Position numbers and translations under genes: made by a program
The notes under the pieces: model-generated
What the model saw: only the letters and a program-made list of their open reading frames with translations
The model's database searches: none
What the model was told of the DNA's origin: nothing
Assembly (NCBI RefSeq): GCF_002994745.2
Contig: NC_037092.1
Span: 80,843,324 to 80,907,323 of the forward strand
Source: Rosa chinensis
Lineage: Eukaryota; Streptophyta; Magnoliopsida; Rosales; Rosaceae
Length of the DNA: 64,000 nucleotides
Direction of reading: 5' to 3'
In this document: piece after piece, positions 1 to 10,520 of the stretch
Layout: every line of letters starts with the position of its first letter
How positions within the stretch are numbered: the stretch's first letter is position 1

Positions 1-1046
1 TCTTGTTTTTTGGTAACTAGAGAGAGCTGCTCATGCTTATGAGGGTTTCCGTTGGGAACTTTCTTTGCACTAGATACATTTACTAGATTTGCACAGCCAT
101 GTGTCCAGCAGTCCAGGGCCCTTGGTGGTGATCATGGAAATGTGACGTCAGGTCATGAGGCAGGTAGGTGGCTCTAAGACAACCTGTTGAGCAATGACCA
201 ATGAGCATTGTCTCACCGTTTCTGCACTTTTTTTTTTCATTTTTTTTAATGATAATTGGCTTCCAAGTTTAGTTGTTAATGATCAAGACAATTACATTCA
301 GGTTTCTGTGTTTCAAGAGAGCAAGAAAGTGCTTTTTCTGTTTTTGTTGTATGAAGCTGTGAAGAAATGTGTAGTTGTTTTGTTTGGTTATAGTGTAGCT
401 CTTAACCCCCTCCAACTTTCAAATTCTTTGACCTGTTGAATCTAATTAAGGCTGGTTTTTGTTTGCCCTACTTTTGCGCATTTATGTTAAAAAGTGATCT
501 TTTCTCTCGATGGAAATCTTATGCAGGGTTTGGGGTTTGGCATTGGAGTCGTCTTGTTAGTTATTTAGTCACAGAAAGTTGTTATGGCTCCCTAGCTATT
601 AAGCATTGGAAAACATATTTACTCTCTAGGGACTCGAGAGTTGTAGATGTTTCTGAAAGCTAAACCACAAGTGAAAACCTAAACCTAGCTATATGATTCC
701 TTGATTTGGTATTTCAAGTGTAGCTTTAATGACTTGTTTTACAGAGTTTCTTTGTTCACCCCGACCCTATTCACTAATGTTCTTGTTTGTGGATGTTCAC
801 AGTTGCATGGATGTATTTGATGAAAAATGGGAGAAATAAGGAAAGTTGTCAAAGATGCTGAATTTATTTTATGGTTAGCTAGTCCTAGGACCTTATGTGT
901 AAGTCTTATGCTCAAGTCACTCGAGTTATAGTTGATGATATTGATGGGATAGGCTCCATATATTTGGCCATTTTAAAGAAGAGAAGAGGAAGAAAAAAAA
1001 CAGTAAAAACATGTAAATTGAGGGGACGGTAAAAGGCTGATTGGTT
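1..1046. other. Flank of PPR unit 1, no gene seen
   Basis: I see no convincing gene. Short open frames here have no recognisable domain. From about 240 to 830 the sequence is the first of three related copies of a PPR-unit upstream flank (the others start near 3600 and 9885), recognisable by shared stretches around 'ccctagctattaagcattgg'. It is probably promoter and 5' leader of the PPR gene that starts at 1402, interrupted by a SINE at 1047. Confidence 0.6.
240..830 (+). repeat. PPR-unit upstream flank, copy 1 of 3
   Basis: This stretch recurs, diverged, at about 3600-4050 and 9885-10520. Shared landmarks are the segment around 'gctccctagctattaagc', the 'aaagctaaaccacaag' stretch and the 'tttacagattttctttgttcacc' region. 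It shows that the PPR gene and its flanks were duplicated in tandem. Confidence 0.75.
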
Positions 1047-1241
1047 AACCAATGCTTGGTGGTTTAACTGGTAAGAAGCTTGTTTCCCTTAAGCAAGGTC
1101 TCGAGTTCGAGCCTTGTGAATGGAGCAGCCAGTATTAGGAGCGCTTCCTCCCTAAATGGGGTCCGACCCGGCTCGAGAGGGATTAGTCCTCACCTACGGG
1201 TGGGGGATACTTTGGTTTAACCCAAAAAAAAAAAAAAAAAA
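1047..1241 (+). mobile_element. tRNA-derived SINE with perfect target-site duplication
   Basis: A 195-bp element with a pol III box A (tggtttaactgg, 1060-1071) and a box B (gagttcgagcc, 1103-1113), ending in a run of about 20 A. It is flanked by a perfect 16-bp direct repeat, aaaaggctgattggtt, at 1031-1046 and 1242-1257. The tRNA-like head, polyA tail and long target-site duplication are diagnostic of a SINE moved by LINE machinery. It sits about 150 bp upstream of PPR copy 1 and is absent from the matching place in unit 2. The perfect duplication implies recent insertion. Confidence 0.9.
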
Positions 1242-1401
1242 AAAAGGCTGATTGGTTTTTAGGGACTGGGTAAGAATTGATTTACACCCGGTAAAAACTA
1301 AAGGAAGTACCAAAGCAAGCACCTTTTATTGTGGAATTGAGGATACAGATTCAAAGACTCGAGCTTTCTCAAAGGAAACCCATGCCCATTAGAAACTGGA
1401 G

Positions 1402-3113
1402 ATGCTGAAAATGATGGGAAAAACGTCTTCTTGTCCTTGTAATTCTTATTGTGGCAGAAGAGGTGGTATGCCATTTCTTCACTCTACTCCTCTTCTTGTT
1501 GCTGCTGCTGCTTTATTTCATTCTCAATCAAAGGCAACCATATCTAGAGAATCCCACCCTCACCAATCCTCAAGGCTCAAAGTTGAGGATGCTTTGAAGG
1601 TGTTCCATGAAATGCTTCGCTCGCGTCCTCTGCCTTCTTCTGTTATCCCTTTCACTCAGATACTGGGTCAACTCGTCAAATTGAAACACTATTCGGCTGT
1701 CATCCCTCTCTTTAAACAAATGCTTCTGCGTCGAATTGTTCCTAATCTCTATACTCTCTCTATTGTCATCAACTGCTACTGCAATTTGAATCAAATGGGG
1801 TTTGCCTTATCTGTCTTAGGACAATTCTTCAAATTGGGTCTTCAACCAAATGTTATTACCTTCACCACTCTGATCAGCGGCTTTGTTCTCCACAATCAAG
1901 TGCCTGAGGCTGCTCGAATTTTCACCAAAATGCTGCAGGCAGGCGCAGGTCATTGTCAGCCCAATGTGTTTACTTTCAGCACGCTAATCAAGGGCTTTTG
2001 CAACATGGGAAACAACAGTGCGGCTATTCAGTTTTTGCAAGGATGCGAGCCTAACATAGTTTCATATAGCACCATCATCGACAGTCTTTGCAAGGATGCA
2101 CTGATTGATCAAGCATTCAACCTCTTCTCAGAAATGATCAGTAGAGGTATTGCTCCAACCGTTGTTACTTACAACTCTTTCCAGATGTCCGCACCTTCAA
2201 TATCTTGGTTGATACATTCTGTAAGGAAGGGATGGTCGTGGAAGCCAAAACTGTGGTTCAAACGATGATTCAAAGACATATTGAGCCTGACACGGTTACA
2301 TACAGCTCCCTTATGGACGGTTACTGTTTGCGAGGAGAAATGTACGAGGCAAGACAAGTTTTTGATCTTATGGTTAGTAAGGGCTCCATGGTTGATGTTC
2401 GGAGTTGTAACATATTGATTAACGGATATTGCAAGGGTAAAAAGATCGATCAGGCTTACAAGATTTTCAAGGAAATGCATTGTATGGAACTTGTTCCAAA
2501 TACAATTACTATTAACACTCTTATTGATGGTTTTTGCAAAGCGGGGAGAATTCAAGAAGCAGAAAAGTTGTTCTCTGAGATGCAAGGTTGTGGCCTGCTT
2601 CCAAATGTTCAAACTTATGCTGTGATACTTGATGGCCTGTGTAACAACCAGCAACTTTCTACAGCTGTAGAATTGCTTAGAGAGCTGGAAGCCAGAAAAC
2701 TGGAACTCAATATTGTAATTTACAATATTATTATTGAAGGTTTGTGCAAAGCTGGGGAAGTTCAGTCTGCAAAAGATCTCTTCTGTGGTGTATCATCTAA
2801 ACGACTTCAGCCTAATGTGCGCACATACAATATAATGGTTGGTGGACTTTGTCATAATGGCTTAATAATTGAAGCAGAAAAGTTGCTGAGAGAAATGGGA
2901 GGGAAAGGATGTTCTCCGGATGGTTGCACCTATAACACCATTATCCGAGGTTTTATCAATAACAATGAGACATCAAGGGCTACGAGACTTGTTCAAGAAA
3001 TGCTTGAGAGGGGTTTCTCTGCAGATGCATCAACTATGGAATTGATTGTTGATTTATTGTCGAAAGATACAGTAGATCCTGGTTTATTAGCATTGCTTAA
3101 AGATTCAGCCTGA
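1402..3113 (+). pseudogene. RF-like P-class PPR gene, copy 1, frameshifted
   Basis: PPR proteins of this kind bind organelle RNA, usually in mitochondria, one 35-residue helical hairpin per base. The frame starts at 1402 with a Ser/Arg-rich N-terminus of the mitochondrial presequence type, then PPR repeats of the form 'VITFTTLISGFV...', giving 288 codons to a stop at 2268. The repeats continue in another frame from about 2205 to the stop at 3113 ('TVTYSSLMDGYC' onward, about eight repeats). Compared with copy 2, a 79-bp segment (copy 2 positions 4878-4956) is missing at about 2178, between two CTTT tetranucleotides; 79 is not a multiple of three, so the frame breaks. A separate 15-bp in-frame deletion lies near 2040. 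RF-like identity follows from repeat style and clustering. A shortened product from the second part is possible but would lack a targeting peptide. Confidence 0.8.
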
Positions 3114-3296
3114 AGTTGTTTGAATATCTGAAATAAATCTTTCTCAATATCACTAGGAAATTTGGAAATTCAAAACTGCTGCCCCTTTAGCAACGTTGTA
3201 TGTTTTTGTCAATCTGATTTATAAATCCATCATCCAAACACAATGTCATTTCCTTGTTGCACTCCAAATTTAGCACTTATTTTTCTATAATATTAT

Positions 3297-3298
<2 letters not shown>

Positions 3299-3330
<32 letters not shown>
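3299..3330. repeat. (AT)16 microsatellite
   Basis: Pure AT dinucleotide run in the 3' flank of PPR copy 1. A matching run sits at the same place after PPR copy 2 (6095-6130), so it predates the tandem duplication and has changed length since. Confidence 0.9.
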
Positions 3331-3332
<2 letters not shown>

Positions 3333-3599
3333 AGTTGTTGTGGTCTAATCTGAAGGTTGTTCTGTCATATTACCTTTTTCATGTTCAGGTGTGCTGATGA
3401 CAGCTTCATCTGAAGGATGTTGTGTCATATTACATTATCTAGCGCAGGTATGCATGTTACTTGATCATTGCTTTGATTATGAAGATTCCTCAGTTGGGTC
3501 ATCCTGGAATTCTGTTAGTATTCTGGATGTATATATCACTCTAGCTTATATTGGAGTAGAAATGTGGATCTTGGATCACAGGTTTTCTAATGATAAATT

Positions 3600-4060
3600 G
3601 ATAATTGGTTTTGTTCTGAGGTCATTTGTTAATGATTAAGAAATTACATTCCAGTTTCTATGTTTCAAGAGACCAAGAAATTGCTTTTTCTGTTTTTGTA
3701 TATGAAGCAGTGGAGAGCTGTGTGGTGATTTTGTTTTGTTACAGTGTAGCTCTTGACCCCCTCCTCCTTTCTAATTCTTTGACCTCTAGATGAAAATCTT
3801 GTGTTGGGTTTGGAGTTTGGCACCGAAAGTTGTTATGGCTCCCTAGCTATTAAGCATTGGAAAACATATTTACTCTCTAGGGACTAGGGAGTTAGTTGTA
3901 GATGTTTCCGAAAGCTAAACCACAAGGGAAAATCTAAACCTATATGATTTGTTGATCTGGTATTTCAAGTGTAGCTTTAATGACTTGTTTTACAGATTTT
4001 CTTTGTTCACCCAGACCCTATTTGTTAATTTTCTTGTTGTGGATGTTCTTGTTGAAGATA
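3600..4060 (+). repeat. PPR-unit upstream flank, copy 2 of 3
   Basis: Diverged copy of the flank at 240-830. It joins the PPR 5' leader directly at about 4050, so the stretch equivalent to about 800-1335 of unit 1, including the SINE, is missing. Confidence 0.75.
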
Positions 4061-4124
4061 CAGATTCGAATACTCGAGCTTTCTCAAGGAAACCCATACC
4101 CGTTCGAAACTGGAGACGCTGAAA

Positions 4125-4445
4125 ATGATGGGAAAAGCGTGTTCTCCTTCTTCTAATTCTTATTATTGCAGCAGTGGTGGCAGAAGAGGTGTGCCATTTC
4201 TTCACTCTACTCCTCTTCTTGTTGTTGCTTTATTTCATTCGAGAGATCCTCACCCTCACCCACCCTCAACCAATTTCATGGCTTTGTTTCATTCAAGAGA
4301 AACCCATCTGGGGATTATTGTGAGTAACGTTGAGGATGCCTCCATGTTGTTCCATCAAATGCTTCACTCAGATTTTTGGTCAACTTGTCAAATTGAACCA
4401 CCATTCTGCTTCTCTGTGGAATTGTTCCTGATGTTTATACAATAA
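4125..4445 (+). pseudogene. Disrupted 5' end of PPR copy 2
   Basis: This frame of 106 codons starts MMGKACSPSSNSYY and matches the targeting-peptide region of PPR copy 1, then runs out of frame. Against copy 1, two deletions of roughly 30-40 bp lie near 4367 and 4412 and remove most of the first PPR repeats. The reading frame stops at 4445, 36 bp before the next PPR frame opens. The presequence is therefore no longer in frame with the repeats. Confidence 0.75.
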
Positions 4446-4480
4446 CCATTATCATTAACTGCTATTGCCATTTAAATCAA

Positions 4481-5893
4481 ATGGGTTTTAGCTTATCTGT
4501 CTTGGCTAAATTCTTCAAATTTGGTCTTCAACCAAATGTTATTACCTTCTCCACTCTGATCAACGGCTTTGTTCTCCACAATCAAGTGCCTCAGGCTGCA
4601 CGAATTTTCACCAAAATGCTGCAGGCAGGTGCAGGTCATTCTAAGCCCACTGTGTTTACTTTCAGCACACTAATTAAGGGCTTTTGCAAGATGGGAAACA
4701 ACAGTGCGGCTATTCAATTACTGAGGAAGATGGAAGAAAGAGGATGCGAGCCTAACATAGTTTCCTATAACACCATCATTGACAGCCTTTTCAAGGATAG
4801 GCAAATTGATGAAGCATTCAACCTCTTCTCAGAAATGATTACTCGAGGTATTGCTCCAACCGCTGTTACTTACAACTCTTTGATTCAAGGAGTTTGCAAT
4901 ATAGGCCAGTGGAAACAAGCTACGAGGTTGTTGAATGAAATGGTGAGTAAAGGCATCTTTCCAGATGTCGGCACCTTCAATATCTTGGTTCATACATTCT
5001 GTAAGGAAGGGATGGTCGTGGAAGCCAAAAGTGTGGTTCAAACGATGATTCAAAGACATATTGAACCTACTGTGGTTACATACAACTCACTTATGGATGG
5101 TTACTGTTGGCGAGGAGAAATGGACGAGGCAAAAGAAGTTTTTGATCTTATGATAAGCAAGGCCTCCATGGTTGATGTTTGGAGTTGTAACATATTGATT
5201 AACGGATATTGCAAGGGTAAAAAGATCGATAAGGCTTACAAGATTTTCAAGGAAATGCATCGTATGGAACTTGTCCCTGATTCCATTACTTATACCACTC
5301 TTATCGATGGTTTTTGTAAAACAGGGAGAATACAAGAAGCAGAAAAGCTGTTCTCTCAGATGCAAGGTTGTTGCGAGCTTCCAAATGTTCAAACTTATGC
5401 TGTTTTACTTGATGGCCTGTGTAACAACCAGCAACTTTCTACGGCAATAGAATTGCTTAGAGAGATGGAAGCCAACAAAGTAGAACTTAATATTCTAGTT
5501 TACACTGTTGTTATTGAAGGTTTGTGCAAAGCTGGAAAAATTGAATCCGCAAGAGATCTCTTCTGTGGTTTGTCATCAAAAGGAGTTCAGCCTGATGTGA
5601 GAACATACACTATAATGATTCATGGACTTTGTCATCATGGCTTAATATTTGAAGCAGAAAAGTTGCTGAGAGAAATGGGAGGGAAAGGATGTTCTCCATA
5701 TGGTTGCACCTATAACACCATTATCCGAGGTTTTATCAATAACAATGAGACATCATGGGCTACGAAAATTTTTCAAGAAATGCTTGAGAGAGGTTTCTCT
5801 GCAGATGCATCAACTATGGAATTGATTGTTGAGTTATTGTCGAAAGATACAGTAGATCCTGGTTTATTGGCATTGCTTAAAGATTCATCCTGA
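4481..5893 (+). CDS. RF-like P-class PPR protein, copy 2, N-terminally truncated
   Basis: Intronless frame of 470 codons with twelve full 35-residue PPR repeats plus a partial one at the N-terminus (repeat starts include VITFSTLING, VFTFSTLIKG, IVSYNTIIDS, AVTYNSLIQG, VVTYNSLMDG, SITYTTLIDG, VQTYAVLLDG and GCTYNTIIRG), ending KDTVDPGLLALLKDS. These repeats form a superhelix that binds single-stranded organelle RNA. The first ATG falls inside a repeat and the mitochondrial presequence lies upstream in another frame (4125-4445). This copy is therefore either a decaying pseudogene or encodes a cytosolic fragment. Unlike copy 1, its central repeats are intact. Homology to copy 1 extends into both flanks. 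Confidence 0.6.
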   Translation: MGFSLSVLAKFFKFGLQPNVITFSTLINGFVLHNQVPQAARIFTKMLQAGAGHSKPTVFTFSTLIKGFCKMGNNSAAIQLLRKMEERGCEPNIVSYNTIIDSLFKDRQIDEAFNLFSEMITRGIAPTAVTYNSLIQGVCNIGQWKQATRLLNEMVSKGIFPDVGTFNILVHTFCKEGMVVEAKSVVQTMIQRHIEPTVVTYNSLMDGYCWRGEMDEAKEVFDLMISKASMVDVWSCNILINGYCKGKKIDKAYKIFKEMHRMELVPDSITYTTLIDGFCKTGRIQEAEKLFSQMQGCCELPNVQTYAVLLDGLCNNQQLSTAIELLREMEANKVELNILVYTVVIEGLCKAGKIESARDLFCGLSSKGVQPDVRTYTIMIHGLCHHGLIFEAEKLLREMGGKGCSPYGCTYNTIIRGFINNNETSWATKIFQEMLERGFSADASTMELIVELLSKDTVDPGLLALLKDSS

Positions 5894-6092
5894 AGTTATT
5901 TGAATATTTGAAATAATTCTTTCTCAATATCACTAGGAAATTTGGAAATTCAAAACTGCTGCCCCTTTAGCAACCTTGTATGTCTTGTCAATCTGATTTA
6001 TAAATCCATCATCCAAACAAATGTCATTTCCTAGTTGCACTCCAATTTTAGCACTTATTTTTCTATAATATAATGGTTATACACAGACACAC

Positions 6093-6094
<2 letters not shown>

Positions 6095-6130
<36 letters not shown>
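6095..6130. repeat. (AT)18 microsatellite
   Basis: Pure AT run, the counterpart of the one at 3299-3330, in the 3' flank of PPR copy 2. Confidence 0.9.
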
Positions 6131-6132
<2 letters not shown>

Positions 6133-6357
6133 AGTCGTTGTAGTATAATCTGAAGGATGTTCTGTTGTATTACCTTTTGGTCATAGTTCAGGTGTCCTGA
6201 TGAGAGCTTAATCTGATGGATGTTCTGTCGTATTATATTATCTGGTGCAGGTATACTTGTTGATCCTTGCTTTGATTATGAAGATTCCGCAGTTGGGTTA
6301 TCATGGAATTCTGTTAGTATTGCAGATGTATATATATCACTTTAGCTTATATCTAAT

Positions 6358-6573
6358 TGAAAAACAACAAAGACAGATTTGCTGGAGAGATAATTGCTCT
6401 ATTGATCTGTAGCACATATATACAATAACACAGCTTGATTCTAGGATACAAAACAAGAAAGCTATTCTAGCCCTATTAATGTCTAATAATATAGAATCAA
6501 TGTGATGATATAGAGTGAATGTGTTAAATGTTAACAGCTATACAAGATGCTAATTTTGCTCTACTTTCCAACA
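6358..6573 (-). repeat. 3' LTR of copia element 1
   Basis: 216-bp long terminal repeat, downstream with respect to the element's minus-strand transcription. It differs from its partner at two bases by eye. Confidence 0.93.
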
Positions 6574-6580
6574 CTCCCCC

Positions 6581-8880
6581 TCAAGTTGGAGAGTGGATAT
6601 CCTGCACACCCAACTTGCGAATCATAAGTTCGAAGTCCTCCTTGCCAAGAGCTTTAGTTAGAACATCAGCCAGTTGATTTCCAGAACTCACAAATTGTGT
6701 CTCCACTGAACCATCTTGAATCTTATCCCTGATATAGTGACAATCCATTTCTATATGCCTTGTACATTCATGAAACACTGGATTTGCTGCTATATGTAAA
6801 GCAGCCTTGTTGTCACAATAGAGCAATGCCGTTTCCTGGTGTAAAATCCCCAAGTCTTGAAGCAAATAACGTAGCCAAGTTAATTCACAGCAAGCTCCTG
6901 TCATAGCACGATACTCTGCTTCAGCTGAAGAAAGAGAGACTGTTTTCTGACGTTTTGACTTCCATGAAATTAATGAAGGCCCTAGGAACACACAATACCC
7001 TGTAGTAGACCTTCTTGTAAGTGGACATCCTGCCCAATCTGAGTCAGAAAAAGCTCGTAGCCGAAGATCACTATTTGAGGAAAAGAACAAGCCTTGACCA
7101 GGAGCTGACTTGAGGTAGCGTACCACTCGCAAAGCTGTTTCCCAATGAGCTTTTCGAGGCTGATGCATAAACCTGCTTAATATATAAACAGGATATGTAA
7201 TATCCGGCCTTGACACTGTGAGATAAATCAATCTTCCAACCAAACGCCTATACTTCTCTGGATCTTTGAGTAACTCAGTCTTATCTGACAACTTTAATCC
7301 ACGTTCCATGGGTGTGTCAACAGGAGCAGCACCCAATAATCCTGCATCTTTTATAATTTCTAACGCATACTTGCGCTGACAAATAAATATCCCTCTCTTA
7401 GATGCTGACACTTCAATGCCAAGAAAATACTTTAAATTGCCAAGATCTTTCAAACGAAATGTTTTATGCAAAAATTTCTTGACATCAGCTATACTCACAG
7501 GATCATTGCCAATAATTAATATATCATCAACATATATCAATAAGACTGTAAAAGACTTGCCTTGCCTCCTGGTAAAAAGAGAGTAGTCTGCTCTAGATTG
7601 CACAAAGCCAGCAGACCGAATAACTTCTGAAAATCTAGAAAACCACTGCCTTGAAGCCTGTTTCAGACCGTACAAGGATTTATGCAACCGACAAACCAAA
7701 TGCTCCTCCCCTTGTCTCCGGAGCCCAGGCGGTGGAGACATATAAATGTCTTCATCCAGGTTGCCATGGAGAAAGGCATTGTTGACATCGAGTTGATAAA
7801 GGGACCAACCACGAGACACAGCGAAAGCAAGGAGACAACGGACTGTAACAATTTTAGCAGTAGGAGAGAAGGTGTCCTGATAGTCAATACCTGCTAACTG
7901 TGTGAAGCCTTTGGCCACCAACCTGGCCTTGTATCTTTCAATCGAACCATCAGACTTGTGCTTGACCTTGTAAACCCACCTACAACCAATAGGGATCTTC
8001 CCAGGGGGCAACGTGGTAAGGGTCCAGGTACCGTTGGCCTGCAAGGCCTCCAATTCAGAACTCATGGCATCCCTCCATTCCGGAACAGTAACCGCCTCAG
8101 AATAAGAGGTCGGTTCACAGACGGCACTAAGCTGAGCCACAAAAGAGGAGTAGGCAGGAGTGTAACGATGATAAGAGACATAATTTGCCAATGGATACCG
8201 CGTACCTTTGGAAGGACCTGGCGGGAAGGAGGGCGATTGGTAAGAGCAAGCATTGGATTGAGGCTTGGAGAAGTCGATATCGGCGAACCGAGCAGGCGGC
8301 GCAGTGGAGCGGGTGGAGCGACGGATCGGTGGTGGGCCTGGAGGAGGCGGGTCGGAAATAGCTGCGGGTGGAGGTGAGGGAGGAGGAGACGGAGAAGATG
8401 GTGGGGATGGGGACCATCCTGGCACCGGGGACGACAGGGGGGTAGGAACAGGGGTGGAGAAGGACGAAGGAGGTGGGGCAGGCGGCTGGGGACGCCGGGA
8501 ATACTGACGGATGGGAGGAGGAGGAGGAGGAGGCGGAGGTGGAGGCGGTAAAGAGGAAGCGCCAAGATTGGCGTCTATGGCAGGACAGGAAGGACGCGTG
8601 GGAGGGACCTGGGAGGCAATATCGGTGTCGAGGGAAGTAGGGAGAAGTGGAATTGGGCCTGGGTCATAGGCCAACGGGGCAGAAGGAAGAGTGGGCTGAG
8701 TGGAGGCATAAGGAAACACATCTTCATGAAATCTAACATCTCGACTGGTAAAAACTTTTTTAGTCGTTAAGTTAAACAGTTTGAAGGCTTTTTGGCCCAC
8801 CGGGTAACCAATGAAAATGGAAGAAATTGCTCGGGTATCAAAAAGTGCATATTGAAGCCACAGGTTTAGAGCACGAAGTA
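6581..8880 (-). pseudogene. Copia pol fragment: integrase C-terminus, RT, RNase H
   Basis: Open minus-strand frame ending at 6581, just before the polypurine tract. It is open back to about 8880, beyond the first apparent start codon at 8800. It begins with the integrase C-terminal motif [15 protein letters not shown], then a long Pro/Ser-rich hinge, then the copia reverse transcriptase (RVT_2; '[10 protein letters not shown]', catalytic YVDDIL) and RNase H ('[10 protein letters not shown]', '[10 protein letters not shown]', '[11 protein letters not shown]'). The GAG-pre-integrase, zinc-binding and DDE integrase parts and the protease are absent, so this is the 3' remainder of a polyprotein. 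The G+C-rich hinge contrasts strongly with the surroundings. Confidence 0.85.
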
Positions 8881-8959
8881 ATATGATCTCTGGTTCGGCC
8901 GGCCGCCACTCCGGACAGCCATGGCGGCGGTGCTTGAACTGGACTCCGCCGCTGCAATG

Positions 8960-9033
8960 AAAAGAACAAGCCTTGACCAGGAGCTGACTTGAGGTAGCGT
9001 ACCACTCGCAAAGCTGTTTCCCAATGAGCTTTT
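8960..9033 (-). repeat. 74-bp filler copy of pol at the deletion junction
   Basis: These 74 bp are identical, in the same orientation, to 7081-7154 inside the RNase H region of the same element. They lie exactly where gag sequence stops, next to a short G+C-rich stretch (about 8880-8958) I cannot place. This is templated filler at a rearrangement junction. Confidence 0.88.
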
Positions 9034-9577
9034 ATTGATCTGCCTGTGCTCCTTGTGATGCTTCTGAATAGGATGCCAATTCATCCCATAAACTTTTCAG
9101 TTTCGTGTAGTATGCAGAAACTGATTGTTGTTCTTGCCTGAGTGAAGCGATGTCTCGCTGAATTTCAAATATGCGAGGTGCATTGCCTTGTGAAAAACGC
9201 TCACTTAGATCTTCCCATACCTCATGAGCTGTAGCATAGTAGATGATACTGTCAGCAATTTCAGAACTGACTGTGTTAACGATCCATGAATGGACCATGC
9301 CATTGCATCTTGACCAGGTCGCATATCCTTCTGGGTCAGCTTCGGGTGATGGAACTTTGATTGAACCATTCACAAAACCGAGCTTGTTTTTAGAATTGAG
9401 AGCCATTGTCATAGCCCTCTTCCAACCTGTGTAATTGTCTCCATTCAATGGTTTGGAGACTAAGACCAATCCAGGATGATCTGAATGGTGAGTGAAGAAT
9501 GGATTTGAGATATCAGATGTTGGATTATTTGACTTGCTGGAATTGGGTGGTGGTAATGGGACGTTATCACCAGCCAT
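9032..9577 (-). pseudogene. Truncated copia gag
   Basis: Frame of 181 codons starting MAGDNVPLPPP. It has a Gag N-terminal domain (Retrotran_gag type: 'LNGDNYTGWKRAM') followed by the UBN2-like region ('WEDLSERFSQGNAPRIFEIQRDI'). It normally forms the capsid of the intracellular particle. The frame ends where the 74-bp filler begins, so the C-terminal part and the CCHC zinc knuckle are missing. Start chosen as the first ATG downstream of the primer-binding site. Confidence 0.8.
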
Positions 9578-9654
9578 GGTGATTATGGCTTTTGTGAATT
9601 TGTTGCTAGGAAGGCTAGAGAAGAGTCAGGATTGTGAGTCCTTCTCTGATACCA

Positions 9655-9870
9655 TGAAAAACAGCAAAGACAGATTTGCTGGAGAGATAATTGCTCTATT
9701 GATCTGTAGCACATATATACAATAACACAGCTTGATTCTAGGATACAAAACAAGAAAGCTATTCTAGCCCTATTAATGTCTAATAATATAGAATCAATGT
9801 GATGATATAGAGTGAATGTGTTAAATGTTAACAGCTATACAAGATGCTAATTTTGCTCGACTTTCCAACA
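9655..9870 (-). repeat. 5' LTR of copia element 1
   Basis: 216-bp repeat carrying the element's promoter. It is followed on the minus strand by the tRNA-Met primer-binding site at about 9644-9654. Confidence 0.93.
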
Positions 9871-9884
9871 CTAATTAGAAATGT

Positions 9885-10520
9885 GGATCTTGGATCACAG
9901 GAGGATTGGTTTTGTTCTGAGGTCAGTTGTCAATGATTAAGACAATGACATTCAAGTTTCTATGTTTCAAGAGACCAAGAAAGTGCTTTCTGTGTTTTTG
10001 TATATGAAGCGGTGGAGAGCTGTGTAGTGATTTTGTTTGGTTATTGTGTAGCTCTTGACCCGCTCCTCCTTTCTAATTCTTTGACCTCCTGAGTTGAATT
10101 GCTGGATTTTAGTTTTGCCATATTTTTGCTCATTTATGTTAAAAAGTGATCTTTCCTCTAGATGGAAATCTTTTGTTGGGTTTGGAGTTTGGCATTGGAG
10201 TTTTATGGCGTGAGAACGTTCTTTGTTAGTTATTTAGTCACTGAAAGTTGTTATGGCTCCCTAGCTATTAAGCATTGGAAAACATATTTACCCTGTAGGG
10301 ACTAGGAAGCTGGAAGTAGGTGTTTCCGAAAGCTAAACCTCAAGGGAAAATCTAAACCAATATGATTCATTGCTTTGGTATTTCAAGTTTAGCTTTAATG
10401 ACTTCTTTTACAGATTTTCTTCTTTGTTCACCCTCACCCGATTCGTTAATGTTCTTGTTGTTGATGTTCATAGTTGCATGGATTTATCTGCTGAAAAATG
10501 GGAGAATAAGGAATGTTTTG
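9885..10520 (+). repeat. PPR-unit upstream flank, copy 3 of 3
   Basis: This resumes unit 2's 3' boundary after the copia element and then repeats the upstream flank once more, but no PPR coding sequence follows. It is the truncated third unit, or the original flank, of the tandem array. Confidence 0.75.

Larger units (their letters stand above)
6358..9870 (-). mobile_element. Ty1/copia LTR retrotransposon, internally deleted
   Basis: 3513-bp element on the minus strand, bounded by 216-bp LTRs (6358-6573 and 9655-9870) of the form TG...CA with only two differences seen between them, and by a 5-bp target-site duplication CTAAT (6353-6357 and 9871-9875). Next to the upstream LTR, the minus strand reads TGGTATCAGAG, the usual copia primer-binding site for initiator tRNA-Met. 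Next to the other LTR is a polypurine tract GAGGGGGAG. Only a truncated gag and the reverse transcriptase/RNase H end of pol remain; protease and most of integrase are deleted. It lies inside PPR unit 2 and is young, judging by LTR similarity. It cannot move by itself. Confidence 0.95.

Noticed and set aside
8265..8507. Gly/Glu-rich open frame on the plus strand
   Set aside because: It is the antisense shadow of the Pro-rich hinge of the copia pol fragment.
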